From positions 62,001 through 126,000 of the forward strand of contig NZ_JABUBU010000004.1 of NCBI RefSeq assembly GCF_019834675.1: a stretch of DNA of 64,000 nt, written 5' to 3'. The translations under genes were made by a program, and so were the position numbers. The notes beneath the pieces are model-generated. The model saw only the letters and a program-made list of their open reading frames with translations. It searched no databases and was not told the DNA's origin. This document shows positions 39,714 through 52,107 of the stretch, in pieces (the first letter of the stretch is position 1; each line of letters opens with the position of its first letter). This stretch comes from Rhodococcoides corynebacterioides. Its GTDB lineage: Bacteria > Actinomycetota > Actinomycetes > Mycobacteriales > Mycobacteriaceae.

Positions 39714-41876
39714 ATGGCCCCGACCGTCACGGACACGTCCCCGGCGACGTCCCGATCCGACGCATCGGATCTCGACTACCACGCGCTCAACGCGATGCTG
39801 AACCTCTACGGGCCGAACGGGGAGATCCAGTTCGACAAGGACCGTGAGGCGGCGCGGGCGTACTTCCTGCAGCACGTCAACCAGAACACCGTCTTCTTCC
39901 ACAACCTGGACGAGAAGCTCGACTACCTGGTCGAGGAGAACTACTACGAGGCCGAGGTGCTCGAGCAGTACTCGCGGTCGTTCGTCAAGACCCTGCTCGA
40001 CCACGCCTACTCCAAGAAGTTCCGGTTCCCGACGTTCCTGGGCGCGTTCAAGTACTACACCTCGTACACGCTGAAGACGTTCGACGGGAAGCGCTACCTC
40101 GAGCGGTTCGAGGATCGCGTCGTCATGGTGGCGCTGACCCTCGCCGCCGGTGACGAGGTGCTGGCGCGGCACCTGGTCGACGAGATCATCGCCGGCCGGT
40201 TCCAGCCGGCGACGCCGACGTTCCTCAACTCGGGCAAGAAGCAGCGCGGCGAGCCCGTCTCCTGCTTCCTGCTGCGCATCGAGGACAACATGGAGTCCAT
40301 CGGTCGCTCGATCAACTCGGCCCTGCAGCTGTCCAAGCGCGGCGGCGGAGTGGCGTTGCTGCTCAGCAACATTCGTGAGGCCGGCGCGCCGATCAAGCGC
40401 ATCGAGAACCAGTCGTCCGGCGTCATCCCGATCATGAAGCTGCTCGAGGACTCGTTCTCCTACGCCAACCAGCTCGGCGCCCGGCAGGGTGCGGGTGCGG
40501 TGTACCTGCACGCGCATCACCCCGACATCTACCGCTTCCTCGACACCAAGCGCGAGAACGCGGACGAGAAGATCCGCATCAAGACGCTGTCGCTGGGTGT
40601 GGTGATCCCGGACATCACCTTCGAGCTGGCGAAGAAGAACGAGGACATGTACCTGTTCTCGCCGTACGACGTCGAGCGCATCTACGGTGTGCCCTTCGCG
40701 GACGTGAACGTCACCGAGAAGTACCACGAGATGGTGGACGACAAGCGCATCCGCAAGACCAAGATCAAGGCGCGCGAGTTCTTCCAGACCCTCGCCGAGC
40801 TGCAGTTCGAGTCGGGCTACCCGTACATCATGTTCGAGGACACGGTGAACCGGGCCAATCCGATCGACGGCAAGATCACCCACTCCAACCTGTGCTCGGA
40901 GATCCTGCAGGTCTCCACGCCGTCGACGTTCAACGACGATCTGTCCTACAGCCATGTGGGCAAGGACATCTCGTGCAACCTCGGCTCGCTGAACATCGCC
41001 AAGACGATGGACTCGCCGGACTTCGCGCAGACCATCGAGGTCGCCATCCGCGGCCTGACGGCCGTCTCCGATCAGACGCACATCACCTCGGTGCCGTCGA
41101 TCGAGGAGGGCAACAACAACTCTCACGCCATCGGCCTCGGGCAGATGAACCTGCACGGGTACCTCGCTCGCGAGCGCATCTTCTACGGCAGCGAGGAGGG
41201 CATCGACTTCACCGACATGTACTTCTACACGGTGCTGTTCCATGCGCTGCGCGCGTCGAACCGCCTCGCCATCGAGCGTGGCACCTCCTTCGGTGGGTTC
41301 TCCGCGTCGAAGTACGCCTCCGGTGAGTTCTTCGACAAGTACACCGACCAGGTGTGGGAGCCGAAGACCGCGCGGGTGCGAGAGTTGTTCGCCGACGCCG
41401 GAATTCACATCCCGACGCAGGCCGACTGGGAGCAGTTGAAGGCGTCGGTGCGCGAGCACGGCATCTACAACCAGAACCTGCAGGCGGTCCCGCCGACCGG
41501 GTCGATCTCCTACATCAACTACTCCACCAGCTCCATCCACCCGGTGGCGTCGAAGATCGAGATCCGCAAGGAAGGCAAGATCGGCCGCGTCTACTACCCG
41601 GCGCCGTACCTGACCAACGACAACCTGGATTACTACCAGGACGCGTACGAGATCGGGTACGAGAAGATCATCGACACCTACGCCGCGGCCACGCAGCACG
41701 TCGATCAGGGCTTGTCGCTGACGCTGTTCTTCAAGGACACCGCCACCACCCGCGACATCAACAAGGCGCAGATCTACGCGTGGCGCAAGGGCATCAAGAC
41801 GCTGTACTACATCCGGCTGCGGCAGATGGCTCTCGAAGGCACCGAGGTCGAGGGCTGCGTCAGCTGCATGCTCTAG
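39714..41876 (+). CDS. nrdE: Class Ib ribonucleotide reductase alpha subunit
   Basis: A 720-aa catalytic subunit making dNDPs. Landmarks are [94 protein letters not shown] and the C-terminal redox pair EGCVSCML. The N-terminal ATP-cone is the short class Ib form (no allosteric activity domain). ATG 39714 follows TAGGAGTTACGCCC. Confidence 0.98.
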   Translation: MAPTVTDTSPATSRSDASDLDYHALNAMLNLYGPNGEIQFDKDREAARAYFLQHVNQNTVFFHNLDEKLDYLVEENYYEAEVLEQYSRSFVKTLLDHAYSKKFRFPTFLGAFKYYTSYTLKTFDGKRYLERFEDRVVMVALTLAAGDEVLARHLVDEIIAGRFQPATPTFLNSGKKQRGEPVSCFLLRIEDNMESIGRSINSALQLSKRGGGVALLLSNIREAGAPIKRIENQSSGVIPIMKLLEDSFSYANQLGARQGAGAVYLHAHHPDIYRFLDTKRENADEKIRIKTLSLGVVIPDITFELAKKNEDMYLFSPYDVERIYGVPFADVNVTEKYHEMVDDKRIRKTKIKAREFFQTLAELQFESGYPYIMFEDTVNRANPIDGKITHSNLCSEILQVSTPSTFNDDLSYSHVGKDISCNLGSLNIAKTMDSPDFAQTIEVAIRGLTAVSDQTHITSVPSIEEGNNNSHAIGLGQMNLHGYLARERIFYGSEEGIDFTDMYFYTVLFHALRASNRLAIERGTSFGGFSASKYASGEFFDKYTDQVWEPKTARVRELFADAGIHIPTQADWEQLKASVREHGIYNQNLQAVPPTGSISYINYSTSSIHPVASKIEIRKEGKIGRVYYPAPYLTNDNLDYYQDAYEIGYEKIIDTYAAATQHVDQGLSLTLFFKDTATTRDINKAQIYAWRKGIKTLYYIRLRQMALEGTEVEGCVSCML

Positions 41877-41919
41877 CAGGTGGCTCCGTGCCCGGTAGGG
41901 TCGGAGAGAAGGTCGGTGA

Positions 41920-41934
41920 GGGCGTGTCACGCCC
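41920..41934. promoter_or_regulatory. Palindrome in the nrdE-nrdF gap
   Basis: GGGCGTGTCACGCCC is a 7-bp perfect inverted repeat around a central T, in the 115-bp gap. TAGGGT (about 41896-41901) just upstream could be a -10 box for separate nrdF transcription. It may be an operator or a small hairpin; no regulator is assigned. Confidence 0.45.
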
Positions 41935-41985
41935 GGTCACGAGCATCGCGGTGCGGCCGCGAAACAGGGTCGACTCAGCAGGTAG

Positions 41986-42957
<972 letters not shown>

Positions 42958-42970
42958 TTCCCTGCTCGTG

Positions 42971-43004
42971 AACGGGGCACCACCGGTCCGGTGGTGCCCC
43001 GTTT
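42971..43004 (+). terminator. Terminator after nrdF
   Basis: AACGGGGCACCACC (42971-42984) pairs with 42990-43003 over 14 bp, loop GGTCC, followed by TT. It starts 13 bp after the nrdF stop. Confidence 0.88.
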
Positions 43005-43028
43005 CGCGTGTCGGGGGTCGGGGTCGGC

Positions 43029-43104
43029 GCGCGAGTTTCCCCACACGATCCGCCCCGATCCCGCGGATCGGCAGAACTTCGGCCGATAGTGCGGCAGAAC
43101 TCGC
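43029..43104. repeat. Intergenic repeat, copy 1
   Basis: A 76-bp element repeated at 43235-43310 at an exact 206-bp offset with few mismatches (shared GATCCCGCGGATC core palindrome, GATAGTGCGGCAGAA end). It contains no ORF. The 389-bp gap 42958-43346 between nrdF and the NUDIX gene otherwise holds only the terminator and related short repeats. Confidence 0.85.
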
Positions 43105-43112
43105 GGACCCCC

Positions 43113-43338
43113 GGCGGGAACCTGCGCAGGTTGTAGCCATGTGCACGGGTTGCAACCGGTGAGGGTGGCGGGAACCTGCGCAGGTGCTCAGTCGCGGCGG
43201 CAGGTTCCGGCGGTGTCCTGTCGCCGCGCCCAGGGCGCGAGTTTCGCCACACGATTCGCCCCGATCCCGCGGATCCGCAGAACTCCGTCCGATAGTGCGG
43301 CAGAATCGCATACCAGGGTGGCGGGAACCTGCGCGGGT
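43113..43338. repeat. Three copies of a 19-bp element around the intergenic repeat
   Basis: GGCGGGAACCTGCGCAGGT occurs at 43113-43131 and 43167-43185, and with one change at 43320-43338. It contains the perfect palindrome CCTGCGCAGG. Copies alternate with the 76-bp repeat, so a composite unit seems duplicated. No gene is seen here. Confidence 0.82.
43235..43310. repeat. Intergenic repeat, copy 2
   Basis: Second copy of the 76-bp element. Both contain TTTC-S-CCACACGAT-Y-CG, which is similar to the right arm of the hairpin at 25364-25377, so the family may be dispersed. Confidence 0.83.
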
Positions 43339-43346
43339 GCGCGGAC

Positions 43347-43820
43347 CTACCGCCGGAACCAGGCCTCCGGGCCGTGGTGGAGGGCCTTGTCGATCCTGAG
43401 CCGGGAGGTGTCGGTGAGGTCGGCCGGCAGGTCACTCGCGTCGAACCAGCGAACGTCGGTGTTCTCGTCGTCCGCCACCCGAGCCTCACCGGAGACGTGC
43501 CGGGCGAGGAAGCAGAGGTCGAGGTACTGCGTGTGGTCGCCGTTGGGATAGACGATCGGCTCGGTCACGTCGACGCTGGTCAGCCGAACGAGCTCGGCCA
43601 CCACACCCGTCTCCTCGGCGATCTCGCGCAGGGCGGCCGGGCCGGGCTCCTCACCGGGCTCGAGCACCCCGGACACGACGGCCCAGCGACCGTTGTCGAC
43701 GCGGCGGGTCAGCAGAATTCGATCGTCGGCATCCAGGACGACGACGCTGACGCCGGACAGCCAGAGCGGGGCGTGGCCGATCTTCTCGCGCAGGTCGAGG
43801 ATGAACTCGGGGACCGGCAC
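43347..43820 (-). CDS. NUDIX hydrolase
   Basis: A 157-aa NUDIX-fold pyrophosphatase. The Nudix box GVLEPGEEPGPAALREIAEETGVV is complete. LWLSGVSVVVLDADDRILLTRRVDNGRWAVVSG begins the domain; QYLDLCFLARHVSGEARVADDENTDVRWFDASDLP continues it. The substrate is unknown (a nucleotide derivative or oxidised NTP). Start GTG 43820 is one base from the stop of the siderophore-binding lipoprotein gene, so it is likely its operon partner. Confidence 0.94.
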   Translation of the reverse strand: MPVPEFILDLREKIGHAPLWLSGVSVVVLDADDRILLTRRVDNGRWAVVSGVLEPGEEPGPAALREIAEETGVVAELVRLTSVDVTEPIVYPNGDHTQYLDLCFLARHVSGEARVADDENTDVRWFDASDLPADLTDTSRLRIDKALHHGPEAWFRR

Positions 43821-43821
43821 G

Positions 43822-44889
43822 TCAGACGTACCCGTTGAGAGAGTTCTCGAGGTCGGTGAGGATCGTGCGCGCGGCGATGACCCCGTCGCCCGACCAGGCG
43901 GCGTCGTCGACGGCGAAGACGCGTCCGTCGGTGGCGGCGCCGAGGTCCTTCCACGCGTCGCTCTCCATGACGGACCGCCCGTACTCGAGTCCGTCGGGGC
44001 CGTCGAAGACCACGTAGATCAGATCGCCCTCGGCGACGGAGAGGTCGTCGGCGGGCAGGGGAGCGGTCGGACCCTGCTGGGGTCCGGGTCGTCGCACGCC
44101 GGCGGCGGTCAGGACCTGGCCCGCGAAGCTGTCGTCGCCGAGGACGTCGGCGCCGTCGCCGTGGAAGCGCACCACCGACGCCTCGGTCAGTCGGCTGTTC
44201 AGCCGCAGCCCGACGTCCTGCGCGCGGGCGCGGTAGTCGTCGACGGCGCGCGCCGCCGCGTCCCGACGCCCCATCGCCGTGGCGGCGAGGACGGTCCGGT
44301 CGGTCCACGACGACGCCTGGCGGGTCAGGACGGTGGGAGCGATGTCGCCGAGTCGGTCGCGCAGGGCCGGGTCGAGGTCGTCGGTGCCGATGATGACGTC
44401 GGGCGCGAGGGCTCGTACCGCCTCGACGTCGGGTGCCGATTCGGGGCCGACGGGCGCGATCTGCGCGATGCCGGTGCCGAGGTAATCGGGGCGCGGGAGG
44501 GCCGACGGGGGAGCGGTGGGCGCGAGCGGAACGGTGGGCGCCCCCACGACCTGCTCCCACGTGCCGACGGCGCAGGACGCGTCGAGCGCCTCCATCGACA
44601 GCACGACGATGCGTCGGGGATCGGCCGGCACCGTGACGGTGCTCCCGCTGCCGACCACGATGCGCTGGTCACCCTGCCGGCCGAACGCGTCGACGGGTTG
44701 GGGGAGAGCGCACAGGCCGACGGTGTCGCGCTCGATCCCGACGACCCCCGCGCCGGCCACGTTGGTGGTCGTCCGGACGATGCTCGACGCGTCGTCCCCG
44801 CCGGTGTCGCCGCAGGCCGTGACCGTCGTGACCACGGCTCCGACGGTGAGGACGAGTGCGGCCGATCGACGACGGGAGCGACGGAGCAT
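43822..44889 (-). CDS. Iron-siderophore ABC transporter substrate-binding lipoprotein
   Basis: A 355-aa lipoprotein. The signal (RRSRRRSAALVLTVGAVVTTVTAC, Cys26) anchors a FecB/FhuD-like periplasmic-binding domain: RRIVVLSMEALDASCAVG, GTGIAQIAPVGPESAPDVEAVRALAPDVIIG and the C-terminal WSGDGVIAARTILTDLENSL. It should capture ferric siderophores for an importer encoded elsewhere. I recall FecB (Rv3044) beside ctaD in M. tuberculosis, as here. No permease or ATPase gene is adjacent. Confidence 0.93.
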   Translation of the reverse strand: MLRRSRRRSAALVLTVGAVVTTVTACGDTGGDDASSIVRTTTNVAGAGVVGIERDTVGLCALPQPVDAFGRQGDQRIVVGSGSTVTVPADPRRIVVLSMEALDASCAVGTWEQVVGAPTVPLAPTAPPSALPRPDYLGTGIAQIAPVGPESAPDVEAVRALAPDVIIGTDDLDPALRDRLGDIAPTVLTRQASSWTDRTVLAATAMGRRDAAARAVDDYRARAQDVGLRLNSRLTEASVVRFHGDGADVLGDDSFAGQVLTAAGVRRPGPQQGPTAPLPADDLSVAEGDLIYVVFDGPDGLEYGRSVMESDAWKDLGAATDGRVFAVDDAAWSGDGVIAARTILTDLENSLNGYV

Positions 44890-44955
44890 GGCGGTGACCC
44901 TACTGGAGGGGACACGGCGTGACGGACGACCTACGACACCGAGTAGGACCCGCGC

Positions 44956-44983
44956 TTCACATGTAGGCCGTGGGGGTTACGAT
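44956..44983 (+). promoter_or_regulatory. ctaD promoter
   Basis: -35 TTCACA (44956-44961) and -10 TACGAT (44978-44983) with 16-bp spacing. ATGTA occurs on both sides (44961-44965, 44986-44990) as a short direct repeat. The 5' leader to the ctaD GTG is about 58 nt with an AGGAGG RBS. Confidence 0.6.
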
Positions 44984-45047
44984 CCATGTAGCGCACAAAC
45001 CTGCGTCCACTCCGCTCGCGCGGGGAGACGCGCATTCAGGAGGATCA

Positions 45048-46853
45048 GTGACTGCCCTAGCGCCCCAGCCAGTCCCCGAGCTGACGGCTTCGCGGCCGTA
45101 CCCGCCCCGCATGGGGCCCAAGGGCTCGTTCATCCACAAGATGGTGACGACCACCGATCCGAAAACGCTCGGCATCATGTACATGGTCACCTCGTTCGGG
45201 TTCTTCCTGTTCGGTGGTGTCCTGGCGCTGCTCATGCGCGCGGAGCTGGCCCTGCCGGGCCTGCAGTTCCTGTCGAACGAGCAGTACAACCAGCTCTTCA
45301 CCATGCACGGCACCATCATGCTGCTGCTGTACGCGACGCCGATCGTCTTCGCGTTCGCGAACTACATCATGCCGCTGCAGCTCGGCGCGCCGGACGTGGC
45401 GTTCCCGCGTCTGAACGCGTTCAGCTACTGGCTCTACCTCTTCGGTGCGCTCATCGCCTCGGCTGGCTTCATCACCCCCGGCGGTGCCGCCGACTTCGGG
45501 TGGACGGCCTACACGCCGCTGACCGACGCCGTGCACTCGCCCGGCATCGGCGCCGACTTCTGGATCATGGGCCTGGCGCTGTCCGGCCTCGGCACCATCC
45601 TCGGTGGCGTCAACATGATCACCACGGTCATCTGCCTGCGTGCGCCCGGCATGACCATGTTCCGTATGCCGATCTTCACCTGGAACATCTTCGTCACGAT
45701 GATCCTGGTGCTCCTGGCCTTCCCGCTGCTCACCGCGGCGCTGCTGGGTCTGGCGGCCGACCGTCACCTCGGCGCGCACCTGTTCGATCCGGCCACCGGC
45801 GGTGTCCTGCTGTGGCAGCACCTGTTCTGGTTCTTCGGTCACCCCGAGGTGTACATCATCGCGCTGCCGTTCTTCGGCATCGTCTCGGAGATCTTCCCGG
45901 TCTTCTCGCGTAAGCCGCTGTTCGGCTACACGGGTCTGATCTACGCCACCATCGCCATCGCGGCGCTGTCCATCGCGGTGTGGGCGCACCACATGTACGC
46001 CACCGGCGCGGTGCTGCTGCCGTTCTTCTCGTTCATGACGTTCCTCATCGCGGTGCCCACCGGTGTGAAGTTCTTCAACTGGATCGGCACCATGTGGAAG
46101 GGGCACCTGACCTTCGAGACGCCGATGCTCTTCTCGGTCGGCTTCCTGGTGACGTTCCTCTTCGGTGGTCTGTCCGGCGTGCTGCTCGCCAGCCCGCCCA
46201 TCGACTTCCACGTCACCGACTCGTACTTCGTGGTCGCGCACTTCCACTACGTGCTCTTCGGCACCATCGTGTTCGCCACCTACGCCGGCATCTACTTCTG
46301 GTTCCCCAAGATGACCGGTCGCATGATGGACGAGGCGCTCGGCAAGTGGCACTTCTGGGCCACGTTCATCGGCTTCCACGCCACGTTCCTGGTGCAGCAC
46401 TGGCTCGGCGCCGAGGGCTTCCCGCGTCGCTACGCCGACTACCTGCCCTCCGACGGCTTCACGGTGCTGAACTCGATCTCGACGGTCGGTGCGTTCGTGC
46501 TCGGTGCCTCGACGCTGCCGTTCCTGTGGAACGTCTTCAAGAGCTACCGCTACGGCGACCCGGTCACGGTCGACGATCCGTGGGGTTACGGCAACTCGCT
46601 CGAGTGGGCCACCAGCTGCCCGCCGCCGCGCCACAACTTCGTGGAGCTGCCGCGCATCCGCTCGGAGCGCCCGGCGTTCGAGCTGCACTACCCGCACATG
46701 GTCGAGCGCATGCGTGCCGAGGCGCACGTGGGCCCCGGCCACGGCGGCGGCAAGACCACGGAAACGCTCGAGAAGGCTCGTCGGGCACCGATCGCCACTA
46801 GCGACCACGAGTCGTCGGCGGACCGCGATCCGGATTCCGGCCGCCAGCACTGA
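45048..46853 (+). CDS. ctaD: Cytochrome c oxidase subunit I
   Basis: A 601-aa aa3 oxidase subunit I with 12 membrane segments. It has the heme a/a3-CuB ligands and the Tyr cross-link in [25 protein letters not shown] (CuB) and [15 protein letters not shown] (heme a/a3 His). The K-pathway Lys lies in [14 protein letters not shown]. It transfers electrons from the bc1-c complex to oxygen. Start GTG 45048 has AGGAGG five bases upstream. The C-terminal 70 residues are hydrophilic. It lies alone, as in other actinobacteria. Confidence 0.98.
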   Translation: MTALAPQPVPELTASRPYPPRMGPKGSFIHKMVTTTDPKTLGIMYMVTSFGFFLFGGVLALLMRAELALPGLQFLSNEQYNQLFTMHGTIMLLLYATPIVFAFANYIMPLQLGAPDVAFPRLNAFSYWLYLFGALIASAGFITPGGAADFGWTAYTPLTDAVHSPGIGADFWIMGLALSGLGTILGGVNMITTVICLRAPGMTMFRMPIFTWNIFVTMILVLLAFPLLTAALLGLAADRHLGAHLFDPATGGVLLWQHLFWFFGHPEVYIIALPFFGIVSEIFPVFSRKPLFGYTGLIYATIAIAALSIAVWAHHMYATGAVLLPFFSFMTFLIAVPTGVKFFNWIGTMWKGHLTFETPMLFSVGFLVTFLFGGLSGVLLASPPIDFHVTDSYFVVAHFHYVLFGTIVFATYAGIYFWFPKMTGRMMDEALGKWHFWATFIGFHATFLVQHWLGAEGFPRRYADYLPSDGFTVLNSISTVGAFVLGASTLPFLWNVFKSYRYGDPVTVDDPWGYGNSLEWATSCPPPRHNFVELPRIRSERPAFELHYPHMVERMRAEAHVGPGHGGGKTTETLEKARRAPIATSDHESSADRDPDSGRQH

Positions 46854-48964
<2,111 letters not shown>

Positions 48965-48970
48965 ATCAGC

Positions 48971-49064
48971 GCGCCGCTGCGTCGATGGCGGCGCTCAGCG
49001 CGCCGCTGCGCCGATGGCGGCGCTCAGCGCGCCGCTGCGTCGATGGCGGCGCTCAGCGCGCCGC
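48971..49064. repeat. 29-bp tandem array of hairpins
   Basis: Three units (48971-48999, 49000-49028, 49029-49057; only one substitution) and a partial fourth. Each contains GCGCCGC...GCGGCGC, a 7-bp stem with a 10-nt loop. It lies between the Pth2-like stop and the glgX stop (49053, in unit 3). It could act as a multiplied terminator for both convergent genes. Confidence 0.9.
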
Positions 49065-51227
49065 GGTCACGTACACCAGGACGATCGGCCCCGCCACCGC
49101 GACCACACTGCCCGGCTCCTGCCCGTCCGGGTCGAGCGGTCGCCCGTCCCGCGACGCGGAGTCGAACACCGGCAGGTAGACCGACTCCGGCGTCACGGCG
49201 TCGTGGTGGGGGAGCACGATGCCCGCCGATCCGCCGGCGTGCACCACCAGCAACGCCGACTCGAAGGACCGACCCCGCGAGCCCGGGATGCGCACGTCGG
49301 ATCCGTCCACCCACGCCTGCAGGGTGCGGGCCGTGTCGTCGTGCCACGCGTCGCCCACGATCTCGTTCCCGGCGGCGTCGAACCACACCAGATCCGGCTC
49401 GCCCGTCGGCGTGCGTCGCCCCGCGAAGAACTCCTGCTGACGCAGCACCGGCGCCGTCCGTCGGCAGCGGAGCGCGCGCGCGATCGTGGTCGCGAGGTCG
49501 GTGTCGCGGCCGTCCCAGCGCACGGCGTGCGCGTCGGCAGCCGGCGTGTCGGCGGGAACGCAGTAGGCGTTGTTGTTGCCGTGCTGGGTGTGCCCGAACT
49601 CGTCGCCCGCCAGGAACATCGGCGTGCCCGTGGACAGGGCGAGCACCGACAGCAGCGCCCGCACGTGCCGGTCACGGGCGGCGAGGATCACCGGGTCGTC
49701 GGTGTCCCCCTCGACGCCGTGGTTGACGGAGTGGTTGCCGTCCGAGCCGTCGCGGTTGGACTCGCCGTTGGCCTCGTTGTGCTTGCGCTCGTAGGAGACG
49801 AGGTCGCGGGCGGTGAACCCGTCGTGCGCGGTGACGAAATTGATCGACGCCCACGGCCGGCGTCCGTCCGCGCCGAAGATGTCCTCGGATCCCGCCAGCC
49901 GGGAGGCGAGTTCGCGCACCCCGCCCTGCCCGGCGAAGAACCGTCGCACGGTGTCGCGGTAGCGGTCGTTCCACTCGCTCCACACGCCGCCGAAGCCGCC
50001 CACCTGATAGCCGGGTCCCGTTGCGTCCCACGGCTCGGCGATGAGCTTGGTCCGGCAGAGCACGGGGTCGGCGGCGATCGCGCTGAGCAGCGGAGCCCGC
50101 GGGTCGAAGCGCCACCCGCCGGGGCGTCCCAGCGTGGACGCGAGGTCGAAGCGGAATCCGTCGACACCGAGGTCGTCGGCCCAGTAGCGCAGCGAGTCGC
50201 ACACCATCCGCACGACGGCGGGTGACGCGGCGTCGAGCGTGTTGCCGCAGCCGGTGAGGTCGACGTCGCGGCCACGCTCGTCGAGGAGGTAGTAGCCGGG
50301 GGCGTCGAGTCCCCGCCAGGAGAGGGAGGGGCCGTCGACGCCGCCCTCGCAGGTGTGGTTGTAGACGACGTCGAGGATGACCTCCAGGCCGGCGTCGTGG
50401 AGCGTGTCGACCATGGCCCGGAACTCCTCGACCTCGCCGCCGGGAACGGAGGAGTAGCGCGGCTCGGGAGCGAAGTAGGACGCCGTCGAGTAGCCCCAAT
50501 GGTTGCGCATGCCGCGCGCCCGGACGCCCGGTTCGGTGAGGCAGGCGTGCACCGGCAGCAGTTCGACGGCGGTGACGCCGAGATCCGTCAGATGCGCGAC
50601 GACGGCCGGATGCGCGAGCCCGGCGTACGTCCCACGCAGGGATTCCGGGACGTCGGGGTGGGCCGCGGTGAAGGACCCCACGTGCAGCTCGTAGACGACG
50701 GTCGCGTCCCAGTCGGTCTCGAGTCGGGTCCGACCGCGCCGGTCGACGGCCGGGGTGACCACGGCCAGCGGACCGTGCCCGAGGGAGTCGCGGTGGGACC
50801 GGTGACCGAACGGTTCGTCGTCGTACGGGAGCAGGGCCTGCGCGTCGCCGAGACCGCCGACGATGCGCCGCGCGTACGGGTCGAGCAGCAGCTTGCCCGG
50901 GTCGAACCGGCGCCCCGTCTCCGGGTGCCAGGGGCCGTCGGCGCGCAGCCCGTAGCGCGTGCCGACGCCGGCCTCGGCCACGACGCCGTGCCAGATTCCG
51001 TAGGTGCGCTCGGGAAGGCGGTGCCGGGTCTCGGCGCCGCCCTCGTCGACGATGCAGACGTCCACCGCGGTGGCCTCGGGAGCGTGGACGGCGAAGGAGA
51101 CGCCGCCCTCGACCGGGTGCGCGCCGAGCGGGAAGGGGCGGCCGGGGGCCGAATGCGTGCGGCCGGGGGCCGAATGCGTGCGGCCGGGGGCCGAGTGGGT
51201 GCGGGGGGACGGGCGTTCGTGCGACAC
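49053..51227 (-). CDS. glgX: Glycogen debranching enzyme GlgX
   Basis: A 724-aa GH13_11 isoamylase-type enzyme that cuts alpha-1,6 branches of phosphorylase-limit glycogen. The CBM48 domain (PFPLGAHPVEGGVSFAVHAPEATAVDV) precedes the barrel. GVDGFRFDLASTLG has nucleophile Asp, LIAEPWDATGPGYQVGGF the acid/base Glu, and VTAHDGFTARDLVSYE the third Asp. GTG 51227 is chosen; the frame stays open upstream for over 100 residues without glgX character. The N-terminus starts with three Arg-Thr-His-Ser-Ala-Pro-Gly repeats. From memory treX lies in the treXYZ operon in mycobacteria; here it is beside a Pth2-like gene. Confidence 0.95.
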   Translation of the reverse strand: MSHERPSPRTHSAPGRTHSAPGRTHSAPGRPFPLGAHPVEGGVSFAVHAPEATAVDVCIVDEGGAETRHRLPERTYGIWHGVVAEAGVGTRYGLRADGPWHPETGRRFDPGKLLLDPYARRIVGGLGDAQALLPYDDEPFGHRSHRDSLGHGPLAVVTPAVDRRGRTRLETDWDATVVYELHVGSFTAAHPDVPESLRGTYAGLAHPAVVAHLTDLGVTAVELLPVHACLTEPGVRARGMRNHWGYSTASYFAPEPRYSSVPGGEVEEFRAMVDTLHDAGLEVILDVVYNHTCEGGVDGPSLSWRGLDAPGYYLLDERGRDVDLTGCGNTLDAASPAVVRMVCDSLRYWADDLGVDGFRFDLASTLGRPGGWRFDPRAPLLSAIAADPVLCRTKLIAEPWDATGPGYQVGGFGGVWSEWNDRYRDTVRRFFAGQGGVRELASRLAGSEDIFGADGRRPWASINFVTAHDGFTARDLVSYERKHNEANGESNRDGSDGNHSVNHGVEGDTDDPVILAARDRHVRALLSVLALSTGTPMFLAGDEFGHTQHGNNNAYCVPADTPAADAHAVRWDGRDTDLATTIARALRCRRTAPVLRQQEFFAGRRTPTGEPDLVWFDAAGNEIVGDAWHDDTARTLQAWVDGSDVRIPGSRGRSFESALLVVHAGGSAGIVLPHHDAVTPESVYLPVFDSASRDGRPLDPDGQEPGSVVAVAGPIVLVYVTAAR
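51138..51200. repeat. 21-bp in-frame tandem repeat at the glgX N-terminus
   Basis: Three units 51138-51158, 51159-51179 and 51180-51200 (last with two changes). Each codes for a THSAPGR-like heptad, so copy changes leave the reading frame intact. The region is a candidate length-variable locus. Confidence 0.88.
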
Positions 51228-51270
51228 GCGAGGCAATCCTGCCGTGTCGAGCCCTCCGGCGTGCGACAAG

Positions 51271-52107
51271 ATGGACGCCGTGTCCGAACCTGATCCAGAC
51301 CTGCTCGTCCAACTCGACTCCGTCTCCGTCCGCCGGGGGTCGACCACGCTCGTCGGCCCGGTGACCTGGAACGTCGAACTCGACGAGCGGTGGGTGGTGC
51401 TCGGCCCCAACGGAGCGGGCAAGACGACGCTGCTGAAGATCGCCGCCGCGGAGCTGTATCCGACCGAGGGCACCGCGCACGTGCTGGCGGAAACCCTGGG
51501 GCACGTGGACATCTCGGAGCTCAAGCCGCGCATCGGGCTGTCGTCGGCAGCCCTGGCCGGGCGCATCCCCGGCGACGAGGTGGTGTCCGATCTGGTGGTC
51601 TCCGCCGGCTACGCGGTCCTCGGCCGATGGCGCGAGGAGTACGAGGCCGTCGACGACGAGCGCGCGATCGACATGCTCGAGCGCGCCGGTATCGAGCACC
51701 TGGCCCGCCGTACCTTCGGCACGCTGTCCGAGGGGGAGCGCAAGCGAGTGCTCATCGCGCGGGCGCTCATGACCGACCCGGAACTGCTCCTGCTCGACGA
51801 GCCCGCTGCGGGCCTCGACCTCGGTGGTCGCGAGGATCTGGTCGCGATCCTCACCGAGCTCGCGATGAATCCCGACGCTCCGGCGACCGTCCTGGTCACG
51901 CACCACGTCGAGGAGATCCCGCCGGGCTTCACCCACGCCATGCTGCTCAAGGAGGGCGGCGTGGTCGCGCAGGGACTGATCGACGACGTCATCACCGAGG
52001 AGAATCTCTCGACGGCCTTCAGTCAGGCGATCGCGCTCGACCGGGCGGACGACCGCTTCTTCGCCCGCCGCAAGCGCCGCGGCCCGTCGCACCGCCGCGC
52101 CCGATGA
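51271..52107 (+). CDS. ABC transporter ATP-binding protein
   Basis: A 278-aa cytoplasmic ATPase. Walker A is GPNGAGKTT, signature LSEGERKR, Walker B LLLLDEPAAGLDLGG, H-loop VTHHVEEIP. There is no linked permease. I recall Rv3041c in the same position in M. tuberculosis. Lone ATPases of this type often assist other systems. GTG 51280 is an alternative start (VSEPDPD). Its stop overlaps the NUDIX gene's ATG (ATGA). Confidence 0.93.
   Translation: MDAVSEPDPDLLVQLDSVSVRRGSTTLVGPVTWNVELDERWVVLGPNGAGKTTLLKIAAAELYPTEGTAHVLAETLGHVDISELKPRIGLSSAALAGRIPGDEVVSDLVVSAGYAVLGRWREEYEAVDDERAIDMLERAGIEHLARRTFGTLSEGERKRVLIARALMTDPELLLLDEPAAGLDLGGREDLVAILTELAMNPDAPATVLVTHHVEEIPPGFTHAMLLKEGGVVAQGLIDDVITEENLSTAFSQAIALDRADDRFFARRKRRGPSHRRAR

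Noticed and set aside
39555-41930. 791-codon frame antisense to nrdE
   Set aside because: The sequence is His/Val/Asp-rich shadow with no motifs, while nrdE is unambiguous.
43029-43338. Insertion sequence remnant
   Set aside because: No transposase reading frame or target-site duplication is visible; only short repeats and palindromes.
49014-50225. 403-codon plus-strand frame over the 29-bp array
   Set aside because: It runs antisense through glgX and is Arg/Val-rich; the glgX motifs define the coding strand.
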